A DNA stretch of 64,000 nucleotides from positions 9,290,194 through 9,354,193 of the forward strand of contig OX439127.1 in NCBI GenBank assembly GCA_949318235.1, read 5' to 3'. Within the stretch, counting starts at the first letter, position 1. Each line of letters begins with the position of its first letter. Made by a program: the position numbers and the translations under genes. The notes under the pieces were generated by a model. It was not told where the DNA came from. It saw only the letters and a program-made list of their open reading frames with translations, and did no database searches. Positions 46,345-59,949 of this stretch are shown in pieces. This DNA comes from Ecdyonurus torrentis. Taxonomy: Eukaryota; Arthropoda; Insecta; Ephemeroptera; Heptageniidae.

Positions 46345-47400
46345 CAAATTATTTTTTAAATACTTTTGCACTTGTACTACGTACACAAGGAAATGAAGTT
46401 AACATACTACATGAGAGTTATTTTTTTGTTTCCGTTCGTAATTTTAGGTCCTAAATACATAACAATTTTTTTACAGACACATTTGGCACATGGCACTTGC
46501 ATAGCTTTAACTAAAATTAAGTTACTTGTGGTTGGCTATATACTCGTAGATTTGAGCCTAATGCTTTTTACATCTTCTTATAAATTCCAGCGTGAAACAA
46601 AAATTAGCAAACATTTTTGGTTAACGTATAGTTTATTCAAGATTATTATTAATCAGATTAATTAGATTATTATCAAATAACCAAAAATTGGCATCAAATA
46701 TACCAGAAAACTAATTGCATTTAATTTATGTCAAATTATTAACATAATATTAATATGCAAAAAAAAAAAAAAAAAAAAAATCTTAAAATTTTTATTAAAG
46801 GTGTGACATAAATATTATGAATGTGTTTTGATTTTCAAAGTTTCACTAATTTTCATCCTTATAAAAAAATCTAATAAATGAACTTCACTTTTCAACTTTA
46901 TTTCAAAATTTTATACTCCCATATATTGGTATTGGTACACTTGTTCTTTCGGTTCTTTGTACCAAATTCATAAATAAATAGCGTATGATCCATATTGTTA
47001 AAGAAATTATAAACACAAAAGATGATAAAAATTGTGGGTGGAAAGGCGAGACGGATATAGTCTTCCTGTAGATTGCCTCAGTAGTTGTGTCGTCTGTTTT
47101 CTTGTAACCACATAAGTTTGGTGTCTATAGTGCTGAATGATGTAATATACTCTTTATATCAATGTTTTCTTACTTCCTTAATTCTTCATTGCAAGCACTA
47201 TATTCACTTCTAACGACATTGTGGTCGGATATTTTATTTTGTTTTAATTATCCTATCAATACAAAGCTTGCTCGTGTAAAATATATAACATTAAATATAA
47301 AACCATTGATAAAATATTGTATATAGTTCTGATTTTTGTCATGATATATTATGTATCAGTAACTGGTAATATACGTTGTAACTGAATTATAATAATTATG
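44900..47400. other. No supported gene
   Basis: Three open frames (45172-45393, 45411-45644 and 45458-45823) and one at 46366-46665 lack family motifs, splice-consistent partners and coding-like composition. I treat them as chance. A short (TA)n lies at 46314-46340 and poly(A) at 46759-46780. TGACGTCA at 45245-45252 is outside any recognised element. Confidence 0.4.
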
Positions 47401-47421
47401 AACTATTTTTATTTATTTAAT

Positions 47422-47594
<173 letters not shown>

Positions 47595-49019
47595 TTAAAT
47601 TAAGTTTCAAGTAATACAAACAATTCAGACATAAACACATTAATTCACTCCAAAGCATTAAGGATCTTAAAGCATAATGTCGTTAAACTAAGATAACAAT
47701 TACAACACTTCCGCAAATATGCCTCGATGATTTATCTTTACTCAAACATAATAAATCAAAGAAATCTATACTCAATTTCTTTAACAAATTCTATTGAAAA
47801 AATTAACAACTTACAAATGAAACTAGAATTTCCTAAATATTCTTTGGTTATTGGTAGAGTTTCATCAATGTTATGAAAATATATTTTAAAAATTATGTAA
47901 TTTTTAAAGAACCAGGTAAACTTGAGTCACGCATTAAATCACGAGGATATAGAAGTGTGATAATATATAGTTACGACTCTTACGACATTACTTACGTTTT
48001 GGGAATGAAAACATAAAATATATTCCTTAAATCTAAGTTGATATGAATAAATAATGAGTTGAGTATTATGTTATATAAAACAGTACATAGTTTTAAATTA
48101 TTTGATTCTTCGTTTTATAATGATGTTTTCAAAATTTTCCAGTGTAATATTTATGAATAACGATGATTATTTATTTAATTGGGAAGCTGAGGAATATAAG
48201 GCTCATTTAATCAAATTTTGAGTTCAAATTTTTTTACTGTTTTACTGTTTACTTATAGTAAAATGTAGTTTTTAATTTTTTTTTTTTAATAGTGGAATAT
48301 AGGAAATGTACTCTAAAATATTATTGGAATAAGTTACTTTAAGTGGCAAACAGCTTGTATGCACTGCAAAGTTCATAAAATATATCATTGAGGGGTAAAT
48401 GTATAATTGTCTCATTGATAGAAACATTTATTTTGCAGGATTTTCATTGCTGAAAAATCAAACAAATGTAACAAATCTTGGCATTATTTACCCCGTGACT
48501 GGGGTAAATGATGAGTAACGTCTAGAAATTGGGTTGAAATCATGTATATTATTTTCAAATTTGGCAATTAGTTAAATATGAACAAGAACATGTTAAGTTA
48601 GATATTATTAATCATTTTTAAAATTTTAAAAATTATCAAAGGGTTATGAAACATCGGTTCAGATAAAGAGCGTCTCATTGAGCTCCGGCTTCCTTTATGC
48701 TAAAAAGGGAATTTATGATTATATAATTAAAGTATTGATTCCAATTTGTTTACAGTAAAACTTTATTATAGCTTTGTTATATATATAACACAAGTTTATA
48801 TATTGTTGGGTTTTCCTAATACTATACTTAATGTATTATCATGTTGAATTATTTGATAATATTATAAAATGTGTTACGTATAAATATGCAGTTATGCACG
48901 AAGAGAATAAATTACGTAATTTGTTATATTTATATCATTCTAGCACAAATTATGCTAAAATAGAACAATATAAATTCATATACTCTACAACGAAATATTT
49001 ATGCTATGTAACATGTTAT

Positions 49020-49130
49020 TATGCACTCATTTGCAATACAGCATAAATTACGCTGTAATGAACAAAATAAACTAAAATTGAGCTAGCATAAGTATTACGT
49101 TGTTACTTTTTGTCCGTGTGTATATTATTA
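49020..49130. repeat. Dispersed repeat (GAGCTAGCATAA family), copy 2
   Basis: AATTGAGCTAGCATAAGTAT followed by TTACTTTTTGTCCGTG matches 8790-8925. Confidence 0.4.
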
Positions 49131-49560
49131 TATGTTTATTGATATTAATTGTTGATTATTTATAATAAAATATTTTTATTAAATATGTTCATGATTTTTT
49201 TCGATAGCTTGAAAACTTTCAAATTTCCGAATGAGCTTAATATAAAATCCAAGATTTTATTAGTAATATACACACTAACTTATATGTATAGATTAAAAAA
49301 AAAATAGAACAGTAAGCAATTACATTATGTAGTGCAACTTTTATAAGATGTGGTTTGGTTACTTCTGCTTTTACTTTATATTTTAATGGCTTACTTTACT
49401 TATCTTTATGTGGATGATCATTTGTAAGGAAATGTAGATAATATATATATTTTTTTAACTTATCAAATAAAATGAAAGTAATAAAAATCCTTTTATGATT
49501 CAATAATAACTATTATATACGTGGTGCAGTTAATGTAAGTTTGTTATACGCATAGTCTTC

Positions 49561-49868
49561 AGTTCGTTCTGTAAACTACACTCAAATATTGAGCCAGCTT
49601 TGATATTTTTCCTTTATTAAGAACACCTGATCATGACGTCACTATCTGTTTCCTATTTTTATAAACATGGTTAATCGTTGTTATTTCTTCGTTTAGAACT
49701 TTAGATCTGATAACAATGAACGAAACTTCACACATAAAAAGTTCCATTCAACAACGACTCACTTTTTTTTTTATCGGCTCAAGAAACAAGATCAACCAAT
49801 AAATGTGTCTAATTTTTGGGGGCAGCCAATCATGTTAAGGAGCCTCACTATACTTTACAGAACAAACT
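49561..49868. mobile_element. GTTCGTTCTGTAAA-family MITE, copy 1 (308 bp, intact)
   Basis: Ends AGTTCGTTCTGTAAA and TTTACAGAACAAACT. Interior GAGCCAGC, ACCTGATCATGACGTCACTA and two CCAAT-type boxes near the right end. This uninterrupted copy shows what the one at 61136 looked like before it was invaded. I could not read a clear target duplication. Confidence 0.8.
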
Positions 49869-50416
49869 TTAATGTCATATTTCAAAGCTGCGTATATTTT
49901 TGATCCGAATGCATTTTTATGACTTTTAAGATCTCTATACGCAGTAGGGTCAAGTTAGCAATGCTCTGGGTAACGATAAGAATTTCATTAGCTTGTCATC
50001 AATTGCGCGAGTCCAGTGTATAGCTTTTCCAACACTATTATACGTTTATATTAACCGTAGAACTTATATAGCACAGTTTTATTAGTATATTTCCATACGA
50101 ATGCATTTTTATTAAAAGACGAATTACATTATTTTTTTAATTTGTTCTGTTTTACGGTATATAACACGTGGCACGAAATTAGCATACCTATTTTATATAA
50201 TATTATATGTATATGAATCTCATTATGAGTGTTTCAAGTTTAAAAAAAAATATGACTGCGGAACTATAGATAAAGCAAGACATTATCAATCACCTCGAAC
50301 CTGGAAGAACGTAACCTCTGTTATAAGAAATCAGTTTTGATTATATTTTCAAACGTTATGTCAATATTTTGATAAGCATTCAGAAATATGTAGCTTAACA
50401 AATTAAATAAATATAT

Positions 50417-50418
50417 AA

Positions 50419-50501
<83 letters not shown>

Positions 50502-50523
50502 ACAAATAAACAAACAAACAAAT
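50417..50523. repeat. (TAAA)n microsatellite
   Basis: About 20 perfect units, then units with C substitutions. Confidence 0.96.
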
Positions 50524-51305
50524 AAGCAAATAAAAAATATACAGTAACTATAAAAAATAACAATGTTTTTATGTTTATATTTTTATAGCCTCTTTTATAT
50601 ATGTATGTGGTATTACATAACTACACAAGTTGATAAATATTTGTTTATAAATTATGTTGGGTTGGTCAATTATATCATAGTCCAGAAATGTTACTTCCTT
50701 TTACACATTATTTATCTGAAACAAATTTTTAATTACTGTAAGAACACTACAATTTCATTTCCTCGCAAAGCTTACGACGTGTTTCAAGTGCGCAATATAA
50801 TATATTAATTGTATATACGATCGCAGCTTGTTTGTAGGTGTTCTTCATAATGCGGTGACCCTGCTGGTAGGCCACACATTTGATTGCTCACCTGTCTTCC
50901 CCTATCTATCCCCTCTCTCCCCCACTCGTGCTAAAGTAATCACCAGCCACGTAATGTTTCCTTGAATGACTCAGTATTTATCGAGTAGAATATCTCTATG
51001 TAACAATATATATATTTTTTTTTTTTAATTTTTTTTTTCGAAATAAAATTATTTAAAGCTGATAATGTGTAATGATACACTTTCAGGAAGTTAAAATCTA
51101 ATTTTATAAATTCACACACACGTATTACTTGAACGAAATATTTTACTTAAATGCCTATTAAATATTTGTTACGTAATACTCAAGACATATAATAATGCTA
51201 TTATGACACGCAAGTCAGTTTTGGTGAGATGAACGCACTGCAGCTTGTTGCCTTACAACTTAGGCAACCTGTGCAGCACTTTTTGTGATTCATACAGTTT
51301 ATTAT

Positions 51306-51650
51306 GCACAACCTTATCGCGTTGTCTGAACCGGTTCCCGTTAGATCACCGAAGTTGAGCAACGTTGAGCGTGGTCAATACTTGGATGGGTACAACTGTA
51401 CAAAGACTGGTGGCGTGGCTGTGCTGGCAATTTGACCACTGCCTGCTAACGCGAGTGCTCTCAACTCATGGTTTTCCAAGAGTTAGTGGTCCGGGTTGCA
51501 CAGATCTAATAGTCGATCCCAGAAGAGTGTGATAACGGGTTGAGTCTAAGGTCTGGTAAGCCTCAGATTATACATTAAAGTCCATACTGAAATAATTTAA
51601 TCTTAGCCTACACCGGAAGCTATTATTGCGTCATGATGCTTACCTGCTTA
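51306..51650 (+). mobile_element. 5S-rRNA-derived SINE
   Basis: The head reads like 5S rRNA: TTAGATCACCGAAGTTGAGC, AACGTTGAGCGTGGTCAATA, CTTGGATGGGTAC. The type 1 pol III internal promoter is visible, with an A box at about 51353-51370 and a C box at about 51376-51393. After about 90 bases the sequence leaves 5S and enters an unrelated body and a tail shared with 34367-34533. A true 5S gene is ruled out by the missing 3' third. Belongs to the SINE3 type; the source of the tail is unknown. Confidence 0.8.
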
Positions 51651-53240
51651 TATTATTTCAAATACGATTTAACTTTCTTGGTCCTGAAAGTCTATCAATA
51701 AATTGAAATCAGCCAAGAAAATTAAATAAAAAAGGAATGAATTCTGTAATGCTTTCAGCTTATCGTTTTGTCACAGATTAAAGAATTTTAAATCATTTTT
51801 ATGAACATAATGATTTACAGCAATGAAAGACAACATTCTTTTATAGTGATGTCATTTTCGTCATAAAACATTGCTCTAAGCTTGAGAAAATTTCAAGTAT
51901 AAATTGGGGGGAAGACACGTGACTGTCATAAAACTTTAGTAAATTTGCTTGAAATAAAAGATTGCAAATCAATTGTTGGAAGCTATCAAAATAAATCGTG
52001 TTCAAAATGATACTATATTATGGTGAATTTGCCTGTAATTATAACTTTTTCTCTTCATGTCTGCGAAAGTTTATCTAATTTCATTCACTCTACTGAAAAA
52101 TATAGAAACAATTTATGTATCACATTATATTTATCTATAACCCTGCTTGTTTAATATACAAAAAATTAACCTATTTATACTGCATAACTAAAAAAAAAAG
52201 AAAAAAAAAAGAGACAAATCCTTGTTCTTCAGTTCAGTTTAGTTTCTTTATTGATCATAATACCAATTGGTACATATTGATTACAAAAATATTTATAAAG
52301 GAATAAAATATATTTCATTAAATTAGTTTCAGTCATCATATTATTATTATTAGGAATATATACTTGCAATATTTAATAACATTTAAATCATAATATAGCT
52401 TAAAAAACATTTCAATAATTTATAAAACGTTTTTCACAGTTATTATATTATTTATTAAATTTATTTTATTATTATTTTATTCAGTCGAGACTTTCATTGT
52501 TAAAATTGCGATTAGACTTACTATTTTAATTATAACAAAAGGTCAATTTTGTTATCAAAGAACAGCTCATTTTTAATCAATTTCTATAAAAAGGAAAATT
52601 TTAATTCAACGGGAAATTGATTATTTGTAATATGTAAATTTAAGCATTGCTTTATACCAAAAAAAAATGTATTATTTGTGTTTTCTAAATTATTTAAAAT
52701 ATAATTCATAAAGGGAAACATTAGTACAGTTTCTTTAACAGTAAGTAATACTTTTGTTGTCATCGTTCCTTTCTTACTGTATAAAACAAATTACTATGTT
52801 TTTCAAAAAATTAAAACAATTTGTCACAGAAGTTTATACAAGTAATATTATAAAAGACAACTAAATTTTTTTTTTCACAACTTTAAAGTTTACTTTTATA
52901 AATTATCAAGAAATCTCACGCACATATGTCGCAGTTTTGCCATGTTTATATTTATAAAGTTATAATATTAAAATAGCACGTCTTAGTTTTTATACTATAT
53001 TATGAGTTTCACTGGTAATAACCATCACATCAAAGAAAATAAGAATATGACTCTTACAGATTGATATATCAACTATTTTAAAATTATTCGTGACAAAAAA
53101 AAAAAAAAATGTTACAAAACATTAAAAAGTCATTACATGATGAAGGTGTCAGTGGGAAATATCATATATGAATGAGTAATATATTATATTATGTTATACC
53201 GCTCGTGTACTTCCGCTGTCTCTGTATAGGTACCACTCCG

Positions 53241-53281
<41 letters not shown>

Positions 53282-55510
53282 ATAATAAAATTAAGCTTTT
53301 ACTTGCTTCGTGGCATTGTTGACTCATCATTTAGATACTTTTTACTCACATGTGAGTCACATTTCACTATTTTACTCTCAGTTTTCTCTGCTTTTGTTAT
53401 CTGTGATTCCATGCACTCACAACTAAGTCTCCAGTTCTCTTATAATTCTGTATCATCCTCAAGTTGCTTTCACTGCCAATATCTATTTACGTCTCATCTG
53501 CACCTGAAGAAAATTCTACTCTTTTTTTTTTTTTTTTTCAAATAAAAAAATATATACATATATATAAAACCTTGATTTACTTCTATTTTGCTTTTACAAA
53601 GAAAAGTTTATAAAAAAATTTAAAAATTATTAACACTTTAAAGTCAGAAGTTGTATGCTATTAATGTTATTTTTAACGAGCTCTGATGTGTTTTTAACAA
53701 TTTACATTTCAGTATGTCACAAACACATTTTCGGATGGCTTGTAGGCTCAAGCACATTGCAAATTATCCTTAAATTTTTAGGTTCTCCCATGACTCATTT
53801 CATATAGCACTAACTTCAATAGAAAGACAAAAAAAAAAAAAAATTTTGGAGAGGAAGAAATTTATACTGATGAGCTCCCTGGTTTGAATAATATGCTCGA
53901 ACTTTTTATCCTCATATGCATAGTATATGGTAATGCATAATGTGTGTGATCTTTAGCAAAATATTATTGATGAATTGTGTTTAAAGTATGATATCATTTC
54001 CTTTTCAAGTGCTTACATAGTAATTATTAAAACGATTACTTTCATCATTGTATTTATGTTTTATTTAAAAACTATTTTTTACCTGTACCTATTTCTAAAT
54101 GCAATAACATACATATCTATTTATTTACATAATATACTTAAATATATTCATATAATACTATAATATAAGTATATATATATATATAATATAATAATAAGTA
54201 TATTATACTTAGTAAATATTCATACAGTAAAATTCAAAATTGTTCGTTTTTATACTATATTTTTTAATTAAAAAATGCTTTACAAATCACGCAGATTCTT
54301 ACAAAAATAAAAAACTTACGTGCTGTACTCATGATTTTGATATATGGTGGCTATAAAAACTGTTAATTAATATTATTATGATTGTGATAATATATTTTAC
54401 CATTAACTCGCACTAAATTTATACCTTATTGTAGACTTGTATTTTATTTGTATCCAAACAACTCGTAAAAAATTAATTACTTTTGTTGTAGAAACAATTG
54501 TATTTTTATTTATGTTGTTAATATTAGCTATTAAAATTTTACTCATTATGCTGCAGACACATATTTTATTTTTATTAGCTATATAAAGTTAGCTTTATTT
54601 TTTATTAGTTTTTGATATTGACTACGTCCAGAAAAAAAGAGAAAAAAAAAACAAAAAAAAGCTATGAACATTACATGAATTAACATGGACGTGAGATAAA
54701 ATCAGCCAAGTCACGGTTTATGAGCTAGTCACAATGCATGGAACCATTGATCATGAAATTCGCAAATCACAACTGCTGTGGCACGCGTCACATGATGTCA
54801 TATTTACTAAAACTAAACACTTCATTTAAATTAACAATATAGTTACGCAACAAAAATATTTCGCTTTTATATATGGAAAAAAAAACGAACTGTTTGCTGT
54901 ATTATTATTATTTAAATATATTTTATATTATTATGTTACTGTATTTCCATGTATGAAATAGAGTTCTTTGTACTATTATTCAAACGACGTTTTGTGCTTT
55001 CAAAATGCAAAGAAGAAAATATTGTTGGATATTTTAATTTATTAGAGTATACAGATTCTGATGAATAAATTATAACAAAAGTTTAAAACAATATCTTTTC
55101 TTTTTTTCTTTTTTTTTTCCACAATAATATAATATATTTTGTAAAAAGTCGTACATTAATTATTTTTAAAACTCCAATCGTGATGTCATATAATTTATTC
55201 AATTGTATACCTGTGTAGAAGACCTTGAAAAGTTCAACTTTGAAGTTTATTTTATTTTATTTTTTTTCAGGGTCACTTAATAAGGAGTGCAATGAAATGT
55301 TACGCTATAGCTATTTCCCATCAGGTGCTGTGGTACAAAACTCCTTGATATAGCTTGTTGTTTCAAGGAAGCCTTGAGCTTGAGAATTACATCATCTTTT
55401 TGGACGATTGGTTAGATCATGCAGTCTGTACATTAACTTTTAATAAGGGGAAAAAAGGTATTGGTAAATCATGAGGGTGCTGAATAAAATCATTATTTAT
55501 ATCAATATTA
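51650..55510. other. No gene seen
   Basis: Very AT-rich. A possible antisense retroposon end at 52225-52300 (minus-strand ATCAATAAAGAAACTAAACT), poly(A) at 53244-53274, a pyrimidine-rich patch at 53290-53520 and a GTTCGTAAAC-family fragment at 54383-54430 (GTGATAATATATTTTACCAT). Confidence 0.4.
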
Positions 55511-55516
55511 CATTAT

Positions 55517-55830
55517 AGCTCGTTCTGTAAACTACACACAAATATTGAGCCAGCTTCGAAAATGTTCCTTTGTTTAAAACAGCTGGATATGACGTCGTTA
55601 CCTGTTTACTACGTTTATTCGATCATTGCTATTTCTTCTTTTAGAACTTTGAACTTGATAAAAATGAAAGAAACTCACCAAAAAAAAGTTCCATAAGAAA
55701 CATGCGACTCACTTTTATCGGGTCAAAAAAAAAAAAAAAAAAAAAAAAAGATCAACCAATGAATGTGTCTTATTTTGTTGGTCAGCCAATCAATTGTTAT
55801 TGAGATTCACTTTACTTTACAGAACGAGCT
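55517..55830. mobile_element. GTTCGTTCTGTAAA-family MITE, copy 2
   Basis: Ends AGCTCGTTCTGTAAA and TTTACAGAACGAGCT; interior matches the copy at 49561 with a poly(A) expansion near 55726-55749. TGACGTCA has decayed to TGACGTCG. Confidence 0.78.
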
Positions 55831-55955
55831 TTCATTATTTTTAGACTTTATTTTGATTTCAAATAAAATGAAACGAATATATCTAAAACAAAGTAACACA
55901 TATTAATAATAATGTTTTGTTGCCATTGTTGGTACATAAAAGAATCTATAAAGCA

Positions 55956-56007
<52 letters not shown>

Positions 56008-56111
56008 GTTATACTTTTACACAGGGTCGGACTGGTCATTAAAGTTGGTCAGGAATTCCTGACCGGGCCCCCCTGGTCTGGGGGCCCCTTGCTCGCGAAT
56101 AAACAAAAATG

Positions 56112-56146
<35 letters not shown>

Positions 56147-56530
56147 AGAAGAAGAAGAAGAAGAAAGTTGAAAGGAAAAGAGTTGAAAACAAAAACATTT
56201 AAAAATTCCATCAAATTACACACATACTTATTATTTGTTTCACATCTTAAATTATAGCGCTCATATCAATAATACGTGAATGGTGTAATTTCGATTTATT
56301 ATTTACTATATTTACTTTATTTCATTGCCCAAGAACTATATGAACTATTCTATTATCTCAACACCTTCAGAAACCTAGGTTAATTTATTTACCAGTATTC
56401 AACCTTTAAGATTTTTTATTTAATCTACGAGAGATTAAAAAGTAAAAAAATGCAAAATTGACTGAAATATTTAATTCATATACTAAAAAAACATTAACAA
56501 TCGTGTCGAAAAAAAAAAAAGAAGAAGAAG

Positions 56531-56578
<48 letters not shown>

Positions 56579-56643
56579 AGAGGAAGAAAAAATATTAAGC
56601 TGTTATCTATTACAGAACAAAGAGGAATACCAAGAAATTTTAA

Positions 56644-56876
56644 GGGGTAGTTTTATTAAAAACATTCTATTTAAAAGAGGACATATTGTCCTAAATCGAT
56701 AAATATGTCAAATTTTTAATTTTTAGTTCATTTAGTATTTTTAATTAATTTTTAAAAGACGCAAAATGAACTCACAGTGATTGGCAGCTTTTTCCTATGC
56801 CCAGACATATAAAAGTTATCAAACATAACGTAATTTTTCAATTTTCTAAAATTTTGGACAATGTTCTCTTTTAGAA

Positions 56877-56880
<4 letters not shown>
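56644..56880. mobile_element. G-tract palindromic MITE, copy E (inside the hAT-type element)
   Basis: GGGGTAGTTTTATTAAAAAC, then AAAAGAGGACATATTGTCCT at the left and TGTTCTCTTTTAGAATATGA at the right. The most decayed copy of the five. Confidence 0.6.
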
Positions 56881-56907
<27 letters not shown>

Positions 56908-57114
56908 AGATTCGAATTCCTTATTGATGCTAGCTATAGTTTAAAAATTAATAAATAAAAGTATGGTTTTTATTTAAAGATTAAGCTGCATGGATCCAAA
57001 CAAATTTCAAAGTATCATAAAATATCTTCGCTATAATATTTTGTTTATATAATTGTGATGTACTCCCCTTTATCTATCGTTTTTTAAAAAATTTGTAATA
57101 AAAATTTTCAAACT

Positions 57115-57214
57115 ATAAACCTCTGACAGCAAGAATATCAGAGGACCACTTCAGTGGGTTTTGTACCTTTTGTGGCCTCAATAAAAATTATTATCTATCT
57201 ATATCTATCTATCT
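57115..57214 (+). mobile_element. Retroposon 3' end with (TATC)n tail
   Basis: CAGAGGACCACTTCAGTGGG, then TTTTGTGGCCTCAATAAAAA and (TATC)n: a common arthropod LINE 3' end layout. Family not identified. Confidence 0.45.
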
Positions 57215-57699
57215 ATAAGTTTTGCATGTGATAATTATAATTATTTCAAAAATAAAAGTTGCACACATTTGAATTTATGTTGATTAATTAAATAAAATAT
57301 TACGTTACAATTTTATGTAAATTTAAGTAAAATATATGACATTTACTAAATTAATAGATAATATTTCGTTCTTTTATATTTTTTGTTTGTTTTTTACTCT
57401 TTCATCGTATATTAACTTATGCAAAATTGTTATTTAACTTATTTCTTTACTGAAAAAACTATTTTTTTTTTTTTTTTTTTTTTACAAAACAAAGAAATAA
57501 TAAAAGGACCCTTTTTAAGTGATTTTTTCCTCAAAAAAGGGGCGTGTCATAAAATTTTTCGGGGGGCTTCGCCCCCCGGACCCCCCTTTTACTGGGGGGG
57601 CTACGCCCCCCCAGACCCCCCCAGTGGGCCCTCTCTGGTCTCTTCCTGAGTGGGCCTTTTCGAGCCAGTCCGACCCTGCTTTTACAGGCTTTATAAAAA

Positions 57700-59219
57700 T
57701 AATGAAATGAAACAAGTATGAACTAAATTTGTATGTAACTTATGTATCAGAATTATTATTGAAGATAAATATATAATATAAAGCAGGAAAGGTTTAAAAT
57801 AGTTATATACTTCATAATATAGAAAAAATATGTTCTGAAAAGCTATGACGCTAAAATTATCACGGAGGAAAGTTTGTAAATTGAAATTTCCGTCTTATAT
57901 AATATGATTATGTGTGTTATGATGTAGTATCAATGGCAAGGGCAATGGCATGTTCAACAAAACGACCTTAATTTTTTTGCGACAGCCACTTATATATGAA
58001 GTGTATGTTGTATATATTATATTCAGCTCTCAATTGCAGCCTAATCATTTGTTTGACATTGAAACGATACCTTCAAAAAATATTTTAAAGATTATGTGGC
58101 ATTTAAGATTGTATTTTATATTATATTATATTATATATATATATATATGTGTGTTATTCAGTAAGAAAAAATCAGAAGTAAATTATATAAAAGGTTAAAG
58201 TTATAGGTTTGGTGCGATATATGATAACTACTATAGTTGATTTTTATTAAATCTTATTCATTTTTATTTTATTTTACTATATATTTTGCTCTTTGTATAG
58301 GCATAATTTTTAGGGATAAAAAAATAATAACATTCTTTTTTTATATTAAAATAGTGACACTTTCAATTTTTTTTTCCAGTGCAAATGCTCTAATATATAG
58401 ATTTGAAATATTAATTAGGCATAATATTAGCGACCAAAATAGTGACAAAGACGAAAGCTCGTTATTACATGACTTTGTAGCCCACATGATATATTTTCAC
58501 AAGTAAATTTATTACATTTAAACACAAATTATGATTGTTAAAGTTAAATGTGTTTACCATTTGTTTACTTTTATTTATATTTTTATAATTCCGTACAACA
58601 AATAGCATATTTGTCATAATACTTGTCGAGCGGAAGTACAATAATATATATATTATATATTTATATGTATATATAGTATCAGTAAATGTATGCATGTATA
58701 TACAGTAAACTACGCATACAAAACAAATATAAACAGTAAATTGCGTTATTTTATCGTTCCGGAAGTCCAAAAGAATTGATATTGTAATAATAATGTATAT
58801 TAAGCTGCATGAATATAGCTTTAATTTAGTGTTATATACGTTCACTATTTTATCTAACCTTGATGAAAAAAATAATAATGCCAAAAAAAATATATAATAT
58901 TATACTTTTCCATTGGAATATTGATAATTTTTTGTTTTATTATCTTATTTCTATCATACAGTATAAGGGTATAAAAGCATCATGAATTTGATAAATATTT
59001 CGTAGATTTTGTCATGTATTACAAGAATAATATATTCTGTATTAATTGTAGCATGGATAATTTTATTTGACCTTTCAGTTCAGTTTGATCATTATTCTAT
59101 TTTATGTTTTTTAATGGATTTCTTAAGAAATTTCAAAGGTTGTTTAAAATGATGCAACCATAATTTATTTTAATATGTATATGATACTGTGTTTCTTTCC
59201 TTTAGTAAGTTCTCCTTTC

Positions 59220-59220
<1 letters not shown>
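57700..59220. other. No gene seen
   Basis: AT-rich with a short (TA)n at 58133-58148. Poly(A) of about 39 at 59223-59261 follows. Confidence 0.4.
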
Positions 59221-59265
<45 letters not shown>

Positions 59266-59839
59266 GCATGAAGTTGCCAGTAGTGTTGCTCTTTATCATG
59301 AGCAATTGAGAACTTTTTAGGAACCTAAAAATGGGACAAGAGTACTTGTGATTATGCGTTGTTTGCAATATTTTGATGGTAAGTAACTATATAGAAAGAT
59401 ACTGCAGTAACTCGTAATTTATGTTGTTTTATTATAATTTTGTACCCACTTCCCGCTTCCTTCCAGGCAATTATCAACACCCGCTTTGGAATACTTCTAA
59501 GAATATCTCTACATTGAATTCTTTTTAATTATATAGTAAGCTTCTTTACGCTTTAACATTGAAAAATGTGTATCTCTAAAATTTACTGTGGTGCAATGAA
59601 ATACTATCTACTGTATTCTTGCATGAATTATTGTTAAGTTACAGAAACTTCTATACAATAATACTTATATACGGAAGTTTAAATTCTTACAGGAAAAATG
59701 CCAATTGTACACCAAATAATAATAAAAAATCCATTATTTGAAAAATGAGAATAAATTCTAGCATACACGTAATGAAATATGATGTAATATAGATTGAATG
59801 GGATGGATCGGTGAGCCGTTCCGTCATGCATGAAAAAAA

Positions 59840-59945
59840 GCTGCGTATACCCACTTGTGAGAAGCGAACTCACGATCTCTCGCACCTTGAAACATTGTGC
59901 GTGTGGTATACACGCATACCATTCTGTTCTACAGACTCAGTTTGA
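59840..59945 (-). mobile_element. Possible tRNA-related SINE
   Basis: Read on the minus strand: GAATGGTATGCGTGTATACC, then GATCGTGAGTTCGCTTCTCA, which resembles a tRNA T-arm with a pol III B box (GTTCGCTTC). It continues into other sequence and a T run. It does not fold as a full tRNA, so a SINE or tRNA relic is more likely than a gene. Confidence 0.4.
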
Positions 59946-59949
59946 GAAA

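Larger units (their letters stand above)
56022..57678. mobile_element. Non-autonomous hAT-type element, 1657 bp, with 8-bp target duplication
   Basis: Terminal repeats CAGGGTCGGACTGG and CCAGTCCGACCCTG are exact over 14 bases, and the flanking CTTTTACA is present on both sides (56014-56021, 57679-57686). An 8-bp duplication with CAGG-type ends fits the hAT superfamily. Inside: GC-rich end regions that can form strong hairpins (GGGGGGCTTCGCCCCCC at 57560-57576), poly(A), (GAA)n, a nested G-tract MITE (56644-56880) and a retroposon 3' end (57115-57214). No transposase frame is left. Confidence 0.87.

Noticed and set aside
51306..51430. A genuine 5S rRNA gene
   Set aside because: Only about the first two thirds matches 5S; the sequence then departs into a SINE body that is found elsewhere without the head.
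57515..57715. Pro/Gly-rich peptides on both strands
   Set aside because: Translation of the GC-rich subterminal hairpin of the hAT-type element.
59840..59945. A functional tRNA gene on the minus strand
   Set aside because: A T-arm-like B box is present, but I could not complete an acceptor stem and anticodon arm.
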